This document shows, in pieces, positions 35,390 through 45,707 of a stretch of 64,000 nt of DNA (position 1 is its first letter; the number at the start of each line of letters is the position of its first letter). The DNA comes from Takifugu bimaculatus (taxonomy: Eukaryota; Chordata; Actinopteri; Tetraodontiformes; Tetraodontidae): contig CP034990.1 of assembly GCA_004026145.2 (NCBI GenBank), positions 7,516,200 through 7,580,199 on the forward strand, given 5' to 3'. A program made the translations under genes and the position numbers. A model generated the notes under the pieces. That model was not told the DNA's origin, did no database searches, and saw nothing but the letters and a program-made list of their open reading frames with translations.

Positions 35390-36039
35390 CCCTCTGATCA
35401 GACTCTCACTCTCATTAATTTCATTAGCTTAGCTCAAATACGGTGGTGAATGGGTAAAGCTAGCCTGCTGTCCTCCACGTGTCCGACATTACTTATTTAC
35501 TCCATAAGTTGATGGATGCTACCTGAAAAGGAGAATAAATGATGCATGATGGGAACTTTCCCGAGTCTCTGCTGAGTTCAGCTCAAATGAACCCGATTCA
35601 CGGTCACGTCAGTCTTTTACACCGGGAAGAACTGAAAGATTTGAGGGTCTCAGAGGTGATTTTCTGTCTCTCTGGTTCTGCAGAGGCCTGAGAGGAATAT
35701 AAAAGCAGAGCAGATGAGTGAAGAACAGCAAAAGGCCGCGGGCGTCCCCGAGGGCGGAGAACTCGCAACCATGACGAGACCCGAATGTAGAACGGACGTG
35801 GAGAGGCGAGGAGACGGGACGAGGCTCTCTTCATCTAAAAGGTCAATCAGCTCCAACCTGAACAGCCTTGTTCTTCACACACAGCGGCAGCTTAACCATC
35901 CGCAGCACCTGACATTTACCCACAATCCCCGGCTGTCTGCCGCATGCACAAACACACTCGGCATTTGAAAAAACACACATGAAGTGTTTGTTTCTTCTGC
36001 AGGCTGACTGAGGTGGCAGGTTAAATATTTCAAGCGCCA

Positions 36040-36770
36040 CACGTGGTCGCGCCGCCTGTTGCCGCGTGTCGCGTGCCGCCGCCTGTTGCTGAGGCCCGCT
36101 GTTGCCAGCCCGGTTGCTGAGCCGCCTGTTGCCGAGGCCCCGCCTGTTACCGAGGCACCGCCTGTTGCCGAGGCCCCTCCTGTTGCCGTGGTGCCGCCTG
36201 TCGCCGTGGTGCCGCGTGTCGCCGCCGTGTGAGGCCCGCTGTTACGAGGCACCGCTGTGCGAGCCTGCTGTGCCGAGGCCCGCCTGTTGCCGTGTGCGCT
36301 GTGCGAGGCACGTGTTGCCGGCCCTCTGTTGGTGGTGCCGCGGTCGCGTGTGCCGCGGTCGCCGCTGTGCTGAGGCCCGCCTGTTGCCGAGGCCCCGCCT
36401 GTTGTGATGCCCGCTGTGCGAGGGGTAAGCACCGCTGTTGCCGAGCCCTCCTGTTGCGGGTGCCGCCTGTTGCGTGGTGGTGTCGCCGCCTGTTGAGGCC
36501 CGCTGTTACGAGGCACGGTTGCAGGCCTGCTGTTGCGAGGCCTGCTGCGGGTCCGCCTGTTGCCGAGGCCGCCTGTTGCGAGGCCCTGTTGCCGAGGGCC
36601 GCCTGCCTGTGCCGGTGTCGCGAGGCCCGTGTTCAACCGCCTGTTGCTGAGGCCCGCCTGACCGAGCCTCTGTTGCCGTGTGCGCCTGTTGCCGAGGCCC
36701 ACCTGCGAGGCCCGCTGTTGCCGAGCACGCCTGTGAGCCGCCTGTGCCGCCTTGTCTACCCGTGTTTTCT
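36040..36770. repeat. GC-rich 18-bp minisatellite (PPVAEA-type codon repeat)
   Basis: The unit is close to GCCTGTTGCCGAGGCCCC. Read on the plus strand, the left part (36104-36215) translates as repeated Pro-Pro-Val-Ala-Glu-Ala with Thr and Val variants. Further right the units lose single bases, so the frame is broken many times. Long open frames on both strands here are by-products of an 18-base period without stops. Confidence 0.85.
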
Positions 36771-38040
36771 GAATAAACGGCAGATTTCCCATCATAAGCC
36801 AGCCCGTCGCCCCTTGAGACCAGGCTGGGGACTGAGCAGTCCAGCTCGCCATCTGCCGTCGCACAACCGCCGCCTGTGCGTTGGCAGGATCACACGTGCG
36901 TGCGTGTTGTGCGTGACTCAGCAGGGGGTGAACGACCAGCTCAAAGCTGACCAATAAAAACACCATCCTGTAAAAGATCAGACAAGATTGGAGTTTCATT
37001 AATTGTAACTTGATCAGAGCCCCCTCCACGATGGGAGCCAGACCCTCCGGGGAATAAAATGGTTGCACGTCCATCCTGCCATGGCTCCGCCCCCTCGCAC
37101 AACAGGTAAACTGGACTCAGCAAAACTGAAACCAAACCAAAACAAGTGCAGCAACAGCAGCTGACAGGAAGTCTTACGAGCCGTTACTATAACAACCAAA
37201 AGATGGCACGAGGAGCTGCCGCCGGTCGGCCGCGTTGAGCCGCAAACGACCACGACTGGTTTGAAGCTGTGACTCAGAGGGAGGGAGCAGTGAGCCGGGT
37301 CAGAACCGCTGCGTCACCGCTGACAAAAGCTGCTGTCTGAGGGTTGGGATGTTCGTTTATGCCAGATCAGGTGTTTTTTCACATGATTCATTCGCAAACT
37401 TCCAGATGTGTCGAGGGCGCCGCAGCCCCCACAAATCTCCGCTTTCACGTGGTGACTCATCTGGTCCGGAGGCATCAATCATTCATTCACTCGTGCGCAC
37501 GAGTGTCACGACCAGTTTCAAGACGCCGCGGCCGCTCCAGGGCCGGCGAGCTTGAGTCCGACGGTCGGCTCCCCCAGTGGGGCCCAACCAAACCTTCAAG
37601 GATGAGAGGAACCAATCCTCCAGGCCGAGGTGTCGGGGGGGGGCAGTGGGGCGCCCCCGCCCCCCCTCCTGTGGGTGAAACTCACGCTCACACAGGTCAG
37701 ACCAGGAAGGAGCTGCTCTGGAGTCATCACTGACGCGATGTATCCACCCGGGTCAGGGGCCACGCGGCCGCGGCGTTCATCACGGCAGACGGAGGAAGGT
37801 TTGATGTCGGTGGTCAGAGCAGGAATGTGACGGGTGGCCGGGAACATGTGAGCGCTGTCACACGGTCCTGGCGGCTCCAGTCACACAGCATTCAGCGCCC
37901 ACGCCAGAAACTTTGATTTGGATTCCTAAAATCGTTGCAAATGCCAGCGCGTGATTCCTGACTGAGCCTCCACACAGACGGTTGGGAGGGAAAACCTGGA
38001 GATGGGCAGCAGGAAATACCAGGAAATACCCCAACGGGAT

Positions 38041-40020
38041 AACAAGGAGGGACGTGGAGGGACGAGGAGCGATGAGGAGGGACGAGGAGCGATGAGGAGG
38101 GATGAGGAGAGATGAAGAGGGATGAGGAGAGATGAAGAGGGATGAGGAGAGATGAGGAGGGATGAGGAGGGATGAAGAGAGATGAGGAGGGATGAGGAGG
38201 GATGAAGAGAGATGAGGAGGAATTAGGAGAGATGAGAGGATGAGGAGGAACGAGGAGGGACGTGGAGGGACGAGGAGAGACGAGGAGGGACGAGGAGAGA
38301 TGAGGAGGGATGAGGAGAGATGAAGAGAGGAGAGAGGAGAGAGAGAGAGGGATGAGGAGATGAGAGAGGGAGGGATGAAGAGAGATGAGGAGGAATTAGA
38401 GGAGAGAGAGGAGAGGAGGAGGGATGAGGAGGAGGGACGAGGAGGGAGTGGAGGGAGAGAGGGACGAGGAGCGATGAGGAGAGAGAGGAGGAATTAGGAG
38501 AGATGAGGAGAGATGAGGAGGGATGAGGAGGGATGAGGAGAGATGAGGAGGGGAGAGAGAGAGATGAGGAGGAATTAGGAGAGATGAGGAGAGATGAGGA
38601 GCGATGAGGAGAGATGAAGAGGGATGAGGAGGGATGAGGAGAGATGAGGAGAGATGAGAGGAGAGCGATGAGGAGGGATGAGGAGAGATGAAGAGGGATG
38701 AGGAGGATGGGAGGGATGAGGAGAGATGAGGAGAGATGAGGAGCGATGAGGAGGATGAGGAGAGATGAGGAGGGATGAGGAGAGATGAGGAGCGATGAGG
38801 AGCGATGAGGAGAGATGAGGAGCGATGAGGAGGGATGAGGAGAGATGAGGAGGGATGAGGAGAGATGAGGAGGGATGAGGAGAGATGAGGAGGGATGAGG
38901 AGAGATGAGGAGGGATGAAGAGGGATGAGGAGGGATGAGGAGAGATGAGGAGAGATGAGGAGCGATGAGGAGGGATGAGGAGAGATGAAGAGGGATGAGG
39001 AGAGATGAAGAGGGATGAGGAGAGATGAGGAGGGATGAGGAGGGATGAAGAGAGATGAGGAGGGATGAGGAGGGATGAAGAGAGATGAGGAGGAATTAGG
39101 AGAGATGAGGAGAGATGAGGAGGAACGAGGAGGGACGTGGAGGGACGAGGAGAGACGAGGAGGGACGAGGAGCGATGAGGAGGGATGAGGAGAGATGAAG
39201 AGGGATGAGGAGAGATGAGGAGGGATGAGGAGAGATGAGGAGGGATGAAGAGAGATGAGGAGGAATTAGGAGAGATGAGGAGAGATGAGGAGGGATGAGG
39301 AGGGACGAGGAGGGACGTGGAGGGACGAGGAGGGACGAGGAGCGATGAGGAGAGATGAGGAGGAATTAGGAGAGATGAGGAGAGATGAGGAGGGATGAGG
39401 AGGGATGAGGAGAGATGAGGAGGGATGAAGAGAGATGAGGAGGAATTAGGAGAGATGAGGAGAGATGAGGAGCGATGAGGAGAGATGAAGAGGGATGAGG
39501 AGGGATGAGGAGAGATGAGGAGAGATGAGGAGCGATGAGGAGGGATGAGGAGAGATGAAGAGGGATGAGGAGGGATGAGGAGAGATGAGGAGAGATGAGG
39601 AGCGATGAGGAGGGATGAGGAGCGATGAGGAGGGATGAGGAGAGATGAGGAGCGATGAGGAGCGATGAGGAGAGATGAGGAGCGATGAGGAGGGATGAGG
39701 AGAGATGAGGAGGGATGAGGAGAGATGAGAGAGAGGGATGAGGAGAGATGAGGAGGGATGAGGAGAGATGAGGAGGGATGAAGAGGGATGAGGAGGGATG
39801 AGGAGAGATGAGGAGAGATGAGGAGCGATGAGGAGGGATGAGGAGAGATGAGGAGGGATGAGGAGCGATGAGGAGAGATTGATGGAGCGATGAGGAGGAT
39901 GAGGATGATGAGGAGAGGATAGAGGAGAAGAGGATGAGGAGCGATGAGGAGAGATGAGGAGGGATGAGGAGCGATGAGGAGGAATTAGGAGAGATGAGGA
40001 GGGATGAGGAGAGATGAGGA
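38041..40020. repeat. 2 kb decamer satellite array (GATGAGGAGR)
   Basis: About two hundred copies of a 10-base unit, AGATGAGGAG and variants (GGATGAGGAG, CGATGAGGAG, AGATGAAGAG), with occasional higher-order blocks carrying GGAATTAGGA and GGGACGTGGA. The plus strand is over 95% purine plus T. The minus strand reads as an endless Ser-Ser-Leu-Leu-Ile-Ser-Pro-His frame, which is not a gene. Confidence 0.97.
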
Positions 40021-41651
40021 GCTCATAAGCATCTGGAGCACATCTGGCCAGGCAGCAGCTGAACTCTTCACATTTAACATTTTCAATGACTGAGGAGAAA
40101 AAAGAGAAAAGCAGGATGATTGGCTCGGGGTCAAAGGTCACTCCACAGAAACATTAGGAGCCCTTTAGGAGCTCCAGCAGGTCTGAGCAGGAAAATCAGC
40201 CGACAGCTGAAAACTGAGTCAAACAAATGCAGAAAATTCCTCTTTCACCAAAATCCTCCAATGGCATCGGCCAGTTTAACCAGTGAGGTTAGAAAACCAG
40301 TGAGACCAGTTCAAACCTGCACATCTGACGATGCCACTTCATGAAGGTTCCTTTTTAAATGGATCTATTTTTAATCAAACTTAATAAAACTGGCAGCTCT
40401 GCTCCTTCAGGGCTCACACACGCACACGCACACACACGCGCACGCACACACACAGCTCAGTTCTCTTGTCAGGCCTCACTGATGATGCTGTGATCCACAA
40501 ATAGTTTGACAGCCTCCACGTTGCCCATGAAGGAAGTCATCTGGCCTCAGATCATCTGGTCCTCCAGAGGAACAACCCGAACGTGTGAAGGTGTCGCCGG
40601 GGGCAACAGTCCGGGGAATAAGACCAGCGGGACCGGTAAAGCCTCAAACTGAGTTTGTAACGCTCCGCTCGCTCAGCGTGACCTTCACAGGCCTGACGCG
40701 AGCAACCAACCACTGGAGACGCCGCTCTGATCGACCCCGATACTCGTCTGCTCTGCTCTTCCACGTGCACAGCTGGAATGGCAGGATCATGTGACCTCTG
40801 CCACTTTTTAACCTGTCCAACATGAGAGCCTGCCCGTTAGCACACGAAAATACTGGTTTTAGGGCTTAAATGATGTCACAACTGTCAACAAATTAAGCAG
40901 CTCGTTAGCAAAAAGGGCTGCGGATGCAGCAAACATCTGTTTGGTCACGTCTGATTGATGCTGTTAGCGAGATTTCTGTCACATCTCGGTGAAAACATGG
41001 AGCCGACTCTTCATCACTGCTGTCAACTCCAACACAGAGATGATGAGAAGCCTCATCATCACCATGGAGATTCTTTATGATCCATGACTAAACAGGTCCC
41101 TGTCATTGTTAGTTTGCAGACCGTCGAACACGGACTTCACATAAAATCCAATCCAGGATTTATTAAACTGGTACGAATATTGCAGCTTGATATTAAAAAT
41201 ATCAGCTGCTGGTAGCTGAAGAAAATTTTTAAAAAAACAAAAACAAGTTATTTTTCTACAAATCCTTGTGTTAGATCCAAGAGAAACTGTGTCAACATTG
41301 GGGGATAAAGGATTTCATTGTGTAAAAAGTTGATATCAATCATTTTAATTTATTTTTTAAACCTGAGAAGAAAGTAAAAAAAGAATCAAAATCAATCGAC
41401 TTTGTTTTTTGAATCGCCTGTCAACGTCCACGACACTTATCTAACCCATTTTATTTGTTTTCGACAGTCATTTAAACTAACTTACCAGCCAATAGTTTCA
41501 TAAATTCTACATTTCTCATCTTATACGTTGTTTTTAATTGTGGTGGATTCAAATTGCTCCGCATTCTTTTCTTTTCCCACCCATAAATCGATTTTGAAGC
41601 TAAAGTTTAACATCGGAGTTGGACGCTGGAATAAACCCTCCATGAACTCAC

Positions 41652-41830
41652 CGCTGACAGGCGAGCTGCTGCCGGGGAAATGTGTCGTTTATCCGGCGGT
41701 TAAAAGGCTCAATGTCTCCGGACCAAAGTCCTCCGAACTCTCCGGTTACCGCGGCTCGGTCGGCGGAGCGGCGGCAGCGCAGCGCTCGTCCCCGGTCTGA
41801 TGCTCAGGTCCGAGCCGCTGACATTTAATC
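41652..41830 (-). promoter_or_regulatory. tspan18: Candidate noncoding first exon and CpG-rich promoter of tspan18
   Basis: On the minus strand a GC- and CpG-rich segment (41690-41820) ends in a strong splice donor, CTGTCAGCG then GTGAGTTC (41651-41644). It is the only CpG-rich stretch with a matching donor that I see right of the tspan18 coding exons. A partner acceptor lies just before the ATG exon. The right end (start site) is approximate. Confidence 0.5.
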
Positions 41831-41859
41831 TTCCATCAAGTTCGACAATAAAAGGACAA

Positions 41860-42440
41860 CACTTCCGACCTTGCGCCTTCAAAATAAAAGGTATTACGGA
41901 AGTGCTGCCATGCCCAAACATAAACGTGATTACCATGATGAATTTTGTAATTCGAATGTTACTCAAGCTTTCCCGAACCTATAAATAGATTTCATGTAGG
42001 TTGTTTTTTTTTCTTCAGAAATGTTCATTCAGCTTTCTGAAACAACCCTGTGTTCATATTAATTTCGGAAATGCTAAATTCTTTCAACCTTCACACCTTT
42101 ACACTTGAAATTGGATTGTAAAACAAATTCTCAGCGCTGGTCATTCACAGCCTCCCCGCCGTAAGGAATAAGGATTTAGCTGCACTGGAACAGACAGTAA
42201 TAACCTTGGCTTAGCTTTTATGTTAAAGCAGGTGATGACTGTGAAGCCTTGGGGCTGTTTTCTGAGTTGCAGACATAATTCAGAGGTTTTGTTCAGATCA
42301 AAACATTCTGAAATGTTGCTGCTTTTCAAGGATGTTTTGGAAACCTCTGTGCTTCCGTGTCCTTCGTTTTCTTCTGTTAACCTCAAAATGGCGCAAACAC
42401 AAATTATCTGCTGTGGTGAAACCTTCAAAACTTCAGCCCG
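41860..42440. other. AT-rich intergenic spacer
   Basis: It holds nothing recognisable between the tspan18 first exon and the LINE remnant. Confidence 0.5.
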
Positions 42441-43460
42441 GCGTCATAGAAACAGACGAGCTGAAAACATCCCAGCTGGGTGTTTTTGTTTGCATTCAGG
42501 AAAGATCTCAGAAGCCTGGAGGAGACGCAGGAGCCACTGTGGAGCTGCACCAGGAAACCAGCGGTTCCACCTCACGTCTGTAAGCTGAGCGTCACTGATG
42601 AGGAGGGGGAAGAGAACACAGCCCTGGGGGGCTCCAGTGCTGACTGTGAGTGCTGGATGTGGTGCTCTGGCAGGTGGGAGGTGGGGGCACAGAGAGCTGG
42701 GTGCGCTCCTGGCGGAGGATGTTTTGGAACCTGCTGAAAGCTGATCTGAGGTCCTCAAACAGGATCCTGCAGCCCCGGGTCACTGCTTCCTGTTAGCTCA
42801 TCAACCTGCTGGGGTCTAGCAGCAGTCCTCTGAGGTCCTTCAGGTGGTTCAGCTTCAGGCTTTCAGAGGGTTTCATGGCCACAGATGTCACGGCCAGCGG
42901 TCTGTAGTCATTTAATCCTGTGGCGGGGGGCTCTTTGGAGACTGGGATGACACAGTTGAAGATAGGTGTCAGCTGGTCAGCACACATTTTCAGGCTCTAG
43001 GGTGAGACGCCCTCAGGCCCTGGAGCTGCCTTCAGCCTCTGGAACAGCAGGCAAACACCCTCCTTGTAGGTGGGAGGTGGGATGGGCGTAAAACCCCATC
43101 TGCAGTGGAACTCGTTGAGCTCTTCTCCCAGCCTTTTGTGCTCCAGTGGGAGGGAGGGGGGCAGGATTCTGCCCCCGGCCTCTCCACACTGTCGTCGGGT
43201 CATTGGCTGCAAAACCGTTTCAGCTCCTCAGAGGAGGTCCTTTGCCCTCGGTCAGATGGAGCCGCCCGAGTTCCTCAGTGAACCCTGGCGTGTTGTTGTT
43301 GCATGAGCAGAACGTTTTGGTCTCCACACAACCCAATGTACGACGTTACAATGCAGCTGGTGGCAAAAACAGTCCAAACAGCCGAGGTTTGCTCTGTGAA
43401 CCCCCCCAGAATGATGATCTGAGGTCTGGGTGTTTCTCAGCTTGGCCAGATGTGACAAGC
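42440..43460 (-). mobile_element. Decayed non-LTR retrotransposon (LINE) reverse-transcriptase fragment
   Basis: On the minus strand, scattered frames read like a fish LINE reverse transcriptase: KAAPGPEGVSP, then CADQLTPIFNCVIPVSK (42,985 leftward), GLNDYRPLAVTSVAMK, LNHLKDLRGLLLDP, later STGAPQGCV and SAYRREVEPLVSWC. These match the order KAPGPDGVSP / NDYRPVALTS / TGAPQGCVLSP of Rex1/CR1/L2-like elements. Stops and frame changes between the blocks, and loss of the catalytic FADD region, show the copy is dead. The family name needs a library search. Confidence 0.8.
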
Positions 43461-43937
43461 TCCTCCGTTTGAGTGAAAGAATTCATGGGTTTTAAGATGA
43501 AAGAAGGTTTGTGCTTGAAGATCAAACTCACCTGTCAAACGCTGCTGGAGATTCTCAGCGAAGGACTTTTCAAAGACCGTCCTCGTCTCGCCGGGTCACC
43601 AACGGCCGGTTCTGTCGCCGTGCATCACACAAGGAACCTCTGTTTGATGTCACATGACCAGTTTCCTCTAAAGGTGTAGGAACATCTGTGGCTCTACAGT
43701 AGCTCCTACCGTCCTGAGTCAGGAGGGAATGTTTGTGAGGACGTTAATGAAGTTAGTGTTGGAGCTCCTCTCCGTCGAGGCTGATGGGAAACGTCCTGAC
43801 AGTTTTAACCTCATCACGTCGACCTCACGCAGGCACACACTTCCACACCGCTGATGACTTCCTGTCTCCAACGCCGCTCGTCGTGGATGAAATTACATTA
43901 TGTCAAACATGGCTGATGGTGACCTCACTGCTCTGGA

Positions 43938-43973
<36 letters not shown>

Positions 43974-44479
43974 TTCCTGTTTCCTGTCAGCTGCCGTTTC
44001 TCACAGCAGTGATAAAAGACGTCTGATGCCACCGAGTTTAAATTCTGTCACTACAGATAACCAATAATCAAAGTGTAACTAACTAACCAATAATCAAAGT
44101 GTAACTAATGTATAAACTCTTTGGCTTTATAACAGGCGTAAAAGTGGAATCTCAGAGCAACTAAAGATAACGCGGAGCGAAAATCATTCTAGAAAACTCG
44201 CTCTTTTGATTTTTTAATATTGGTCATGGACTTATTTATGCAACTCTCCTCTGCCCTCTGTCGCTTTGGATTTTTAACCAAAGTATTTTACAATTTGTGT
44301 AAACAATCTACATAGTCTCAGGAATGTTTTTTCTCTAATTTGAATCAATTTAAAGGACTTTTCCTGTCCAACAGCGCCCCCTATCGGTCTCAGCGATGTA
44401 CTGTCCAACTGTAAAGTGATGATTTTAACGACACACGAATGTTTTTGTAAAGTCAGGACACAGAAATTGTTGTGATCAG
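43461..44479. other. Intergenic spacer between LINE remnant and cd82 3' end
   Basis: It contains a GT run (43941-43970) and a tandem duplication of about 26 bases (44056-44108, unit around ACCAATAATCAAAGTGTAAC). No gene is seen. Confidence 0.5.
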
Positions 44480-44485
44480 TTTATT
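44480..44485 (-). terminator. cd82: Candidate cd82 poly(A) signal
   Basis: A minus-strand AATAAA lies about 1.04 kb past the cd82 stop. This implies a 3' UTR of about 1.05 kb that is AT-rich and has no competing gene. Confidence 0.5.
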
Positions 44486-45528
44486 GGCCAAAATTGAATA
44501 TTATAAAGATTGTGAGTACAAACTAATCCAGCTAGCAACCAGACACTCACCTAGTTATAAACAAACGTACCGGTACTCTTTTTAAAATTACTATCAAGGT
44601 TAATGGAATGTTTTTCATCCAGGCTGTACATAAAAAAGGAAAACTGGATGGTGGATTTTTACATTATAAACACAAAACTGATGAAACTCTGGTGACAGTT
44701 AAAGTTGTTTCTGAAAACAATGTCTGGAGGATCGCCATTAAAAACTGCAACTGTAAGAATAAGTCCGTCACTGGAAAATGAGACATTTTTCTTCTCCAAA
44801 ATAGCCTACAATATTATATTTAGCTTCACATCTTCTAAGTGGTTAAGAGATTCATAGAAAGTGGGCTTTTAATTTAAAAATCAGTTGTAAACAGAACCTC
44901 CTCCTTAGTACCTCATTATTTCTGTTATTACCAAAACAAACTCCTGATAAAGAAACTTTACAAAATAGGAAAAACTGGCAGCATTTTTGGATTCAAATTC
45001 ACACAAATAAATGAATAAAATTATGTACAAACATCTACAAACCTCAAAATAAAAACAGGCGTTTTAAACATCAACGCATCCTGGAATTTTCCAGTTGTCT
45101 AAATCGGTTCGGGACTCCCAAATGTAGTTTTCTTGCTCTTAATAAAAGATGATTTTTGTTCAGGAGGGAAGGAAAAATGGAGGTCGACGCTCGCGCTAGT
45201 TCTAACGTTAAAATGTCATTTTAAAACCTCGGGGAGTGTTTTTGCACCTGAACGCAGCCTGAACACCAACTGGGCTTTTACAGTGGAGACCTGAGTGCCG
45301 CAAACAACGGCGTTGCCGTGACGACACAAGCATCTCTGTCTAAAGTGCTCTGAAATAAAAACTGCATTGACGACTAAGAAAAGATGGAACTTCCACGAAA
45401 GTAAAACGTTATTTTACACGTAGACAAACGACTGCGGTCGGTCGGGAGGAAAAATCAAATATTTCTACTTTTCTACGCGAGGTTTGTTTCAGCCGCTGCA
45501 GCCGCAGAACCACATCGTTAGCCTTCGG

Positions 45529-45609
45529 CTAGTACTTTGGCACTTTGGTGTAATCCTCCGTGTGGATGTTTCTGCACAGGCAGATGGACAAGATCATCCC
45601 CAGGAGCTG

Positions 45610-45707
<98 letters not shown>

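Larger units (their letters stand above)
33876..41651. other. tspan18: Probable tspan18 intron 1, repeat-rich
   Basis: No coding exon is seen in 7.8 kb. Contents: a CA run near 35365-35388, an 18-bp GC-rich minisatellite (36040-36770), G-rich runs near 37633-37652, the 2 kb decamer array (38041-40020) and alternating CA/CG near 40420-40452. Assignment as intron rests on the acceptor before 33875 and the donor at 41651. Confidence 0.55.

Noticed and set aside
36229..36957. 242-codon open frame on the plus strand
   Set aside because: Same minisatellite read with frame changes; CpG-rich low complexity without splice or domain evidence.
35875..37074. 399-codon open frame on the minus strand
   Set aside because: It runs through the 18-bp GC-rich minisatellite, is made of Gly/Thr/Arg/Ala repeats, has no recognisable domain, and is matched by a competing frame on the other strand.
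38041..40020. CRISPR-like array
   Set aside because: The repeats are contiguous 10-base units without unique spacers, in a vertebrate genome.
39446..40141. 231-codon Ser/Leu/Ile/Pro/His open frame
   Set aside because: It is a direct translation of the decamer array on the minus strand.
42480..42750. Independent small genes in 42.4-43.3 kb
   Set aside because: The frames are pieces of one decayed LINE on the minus strand and its shadows.
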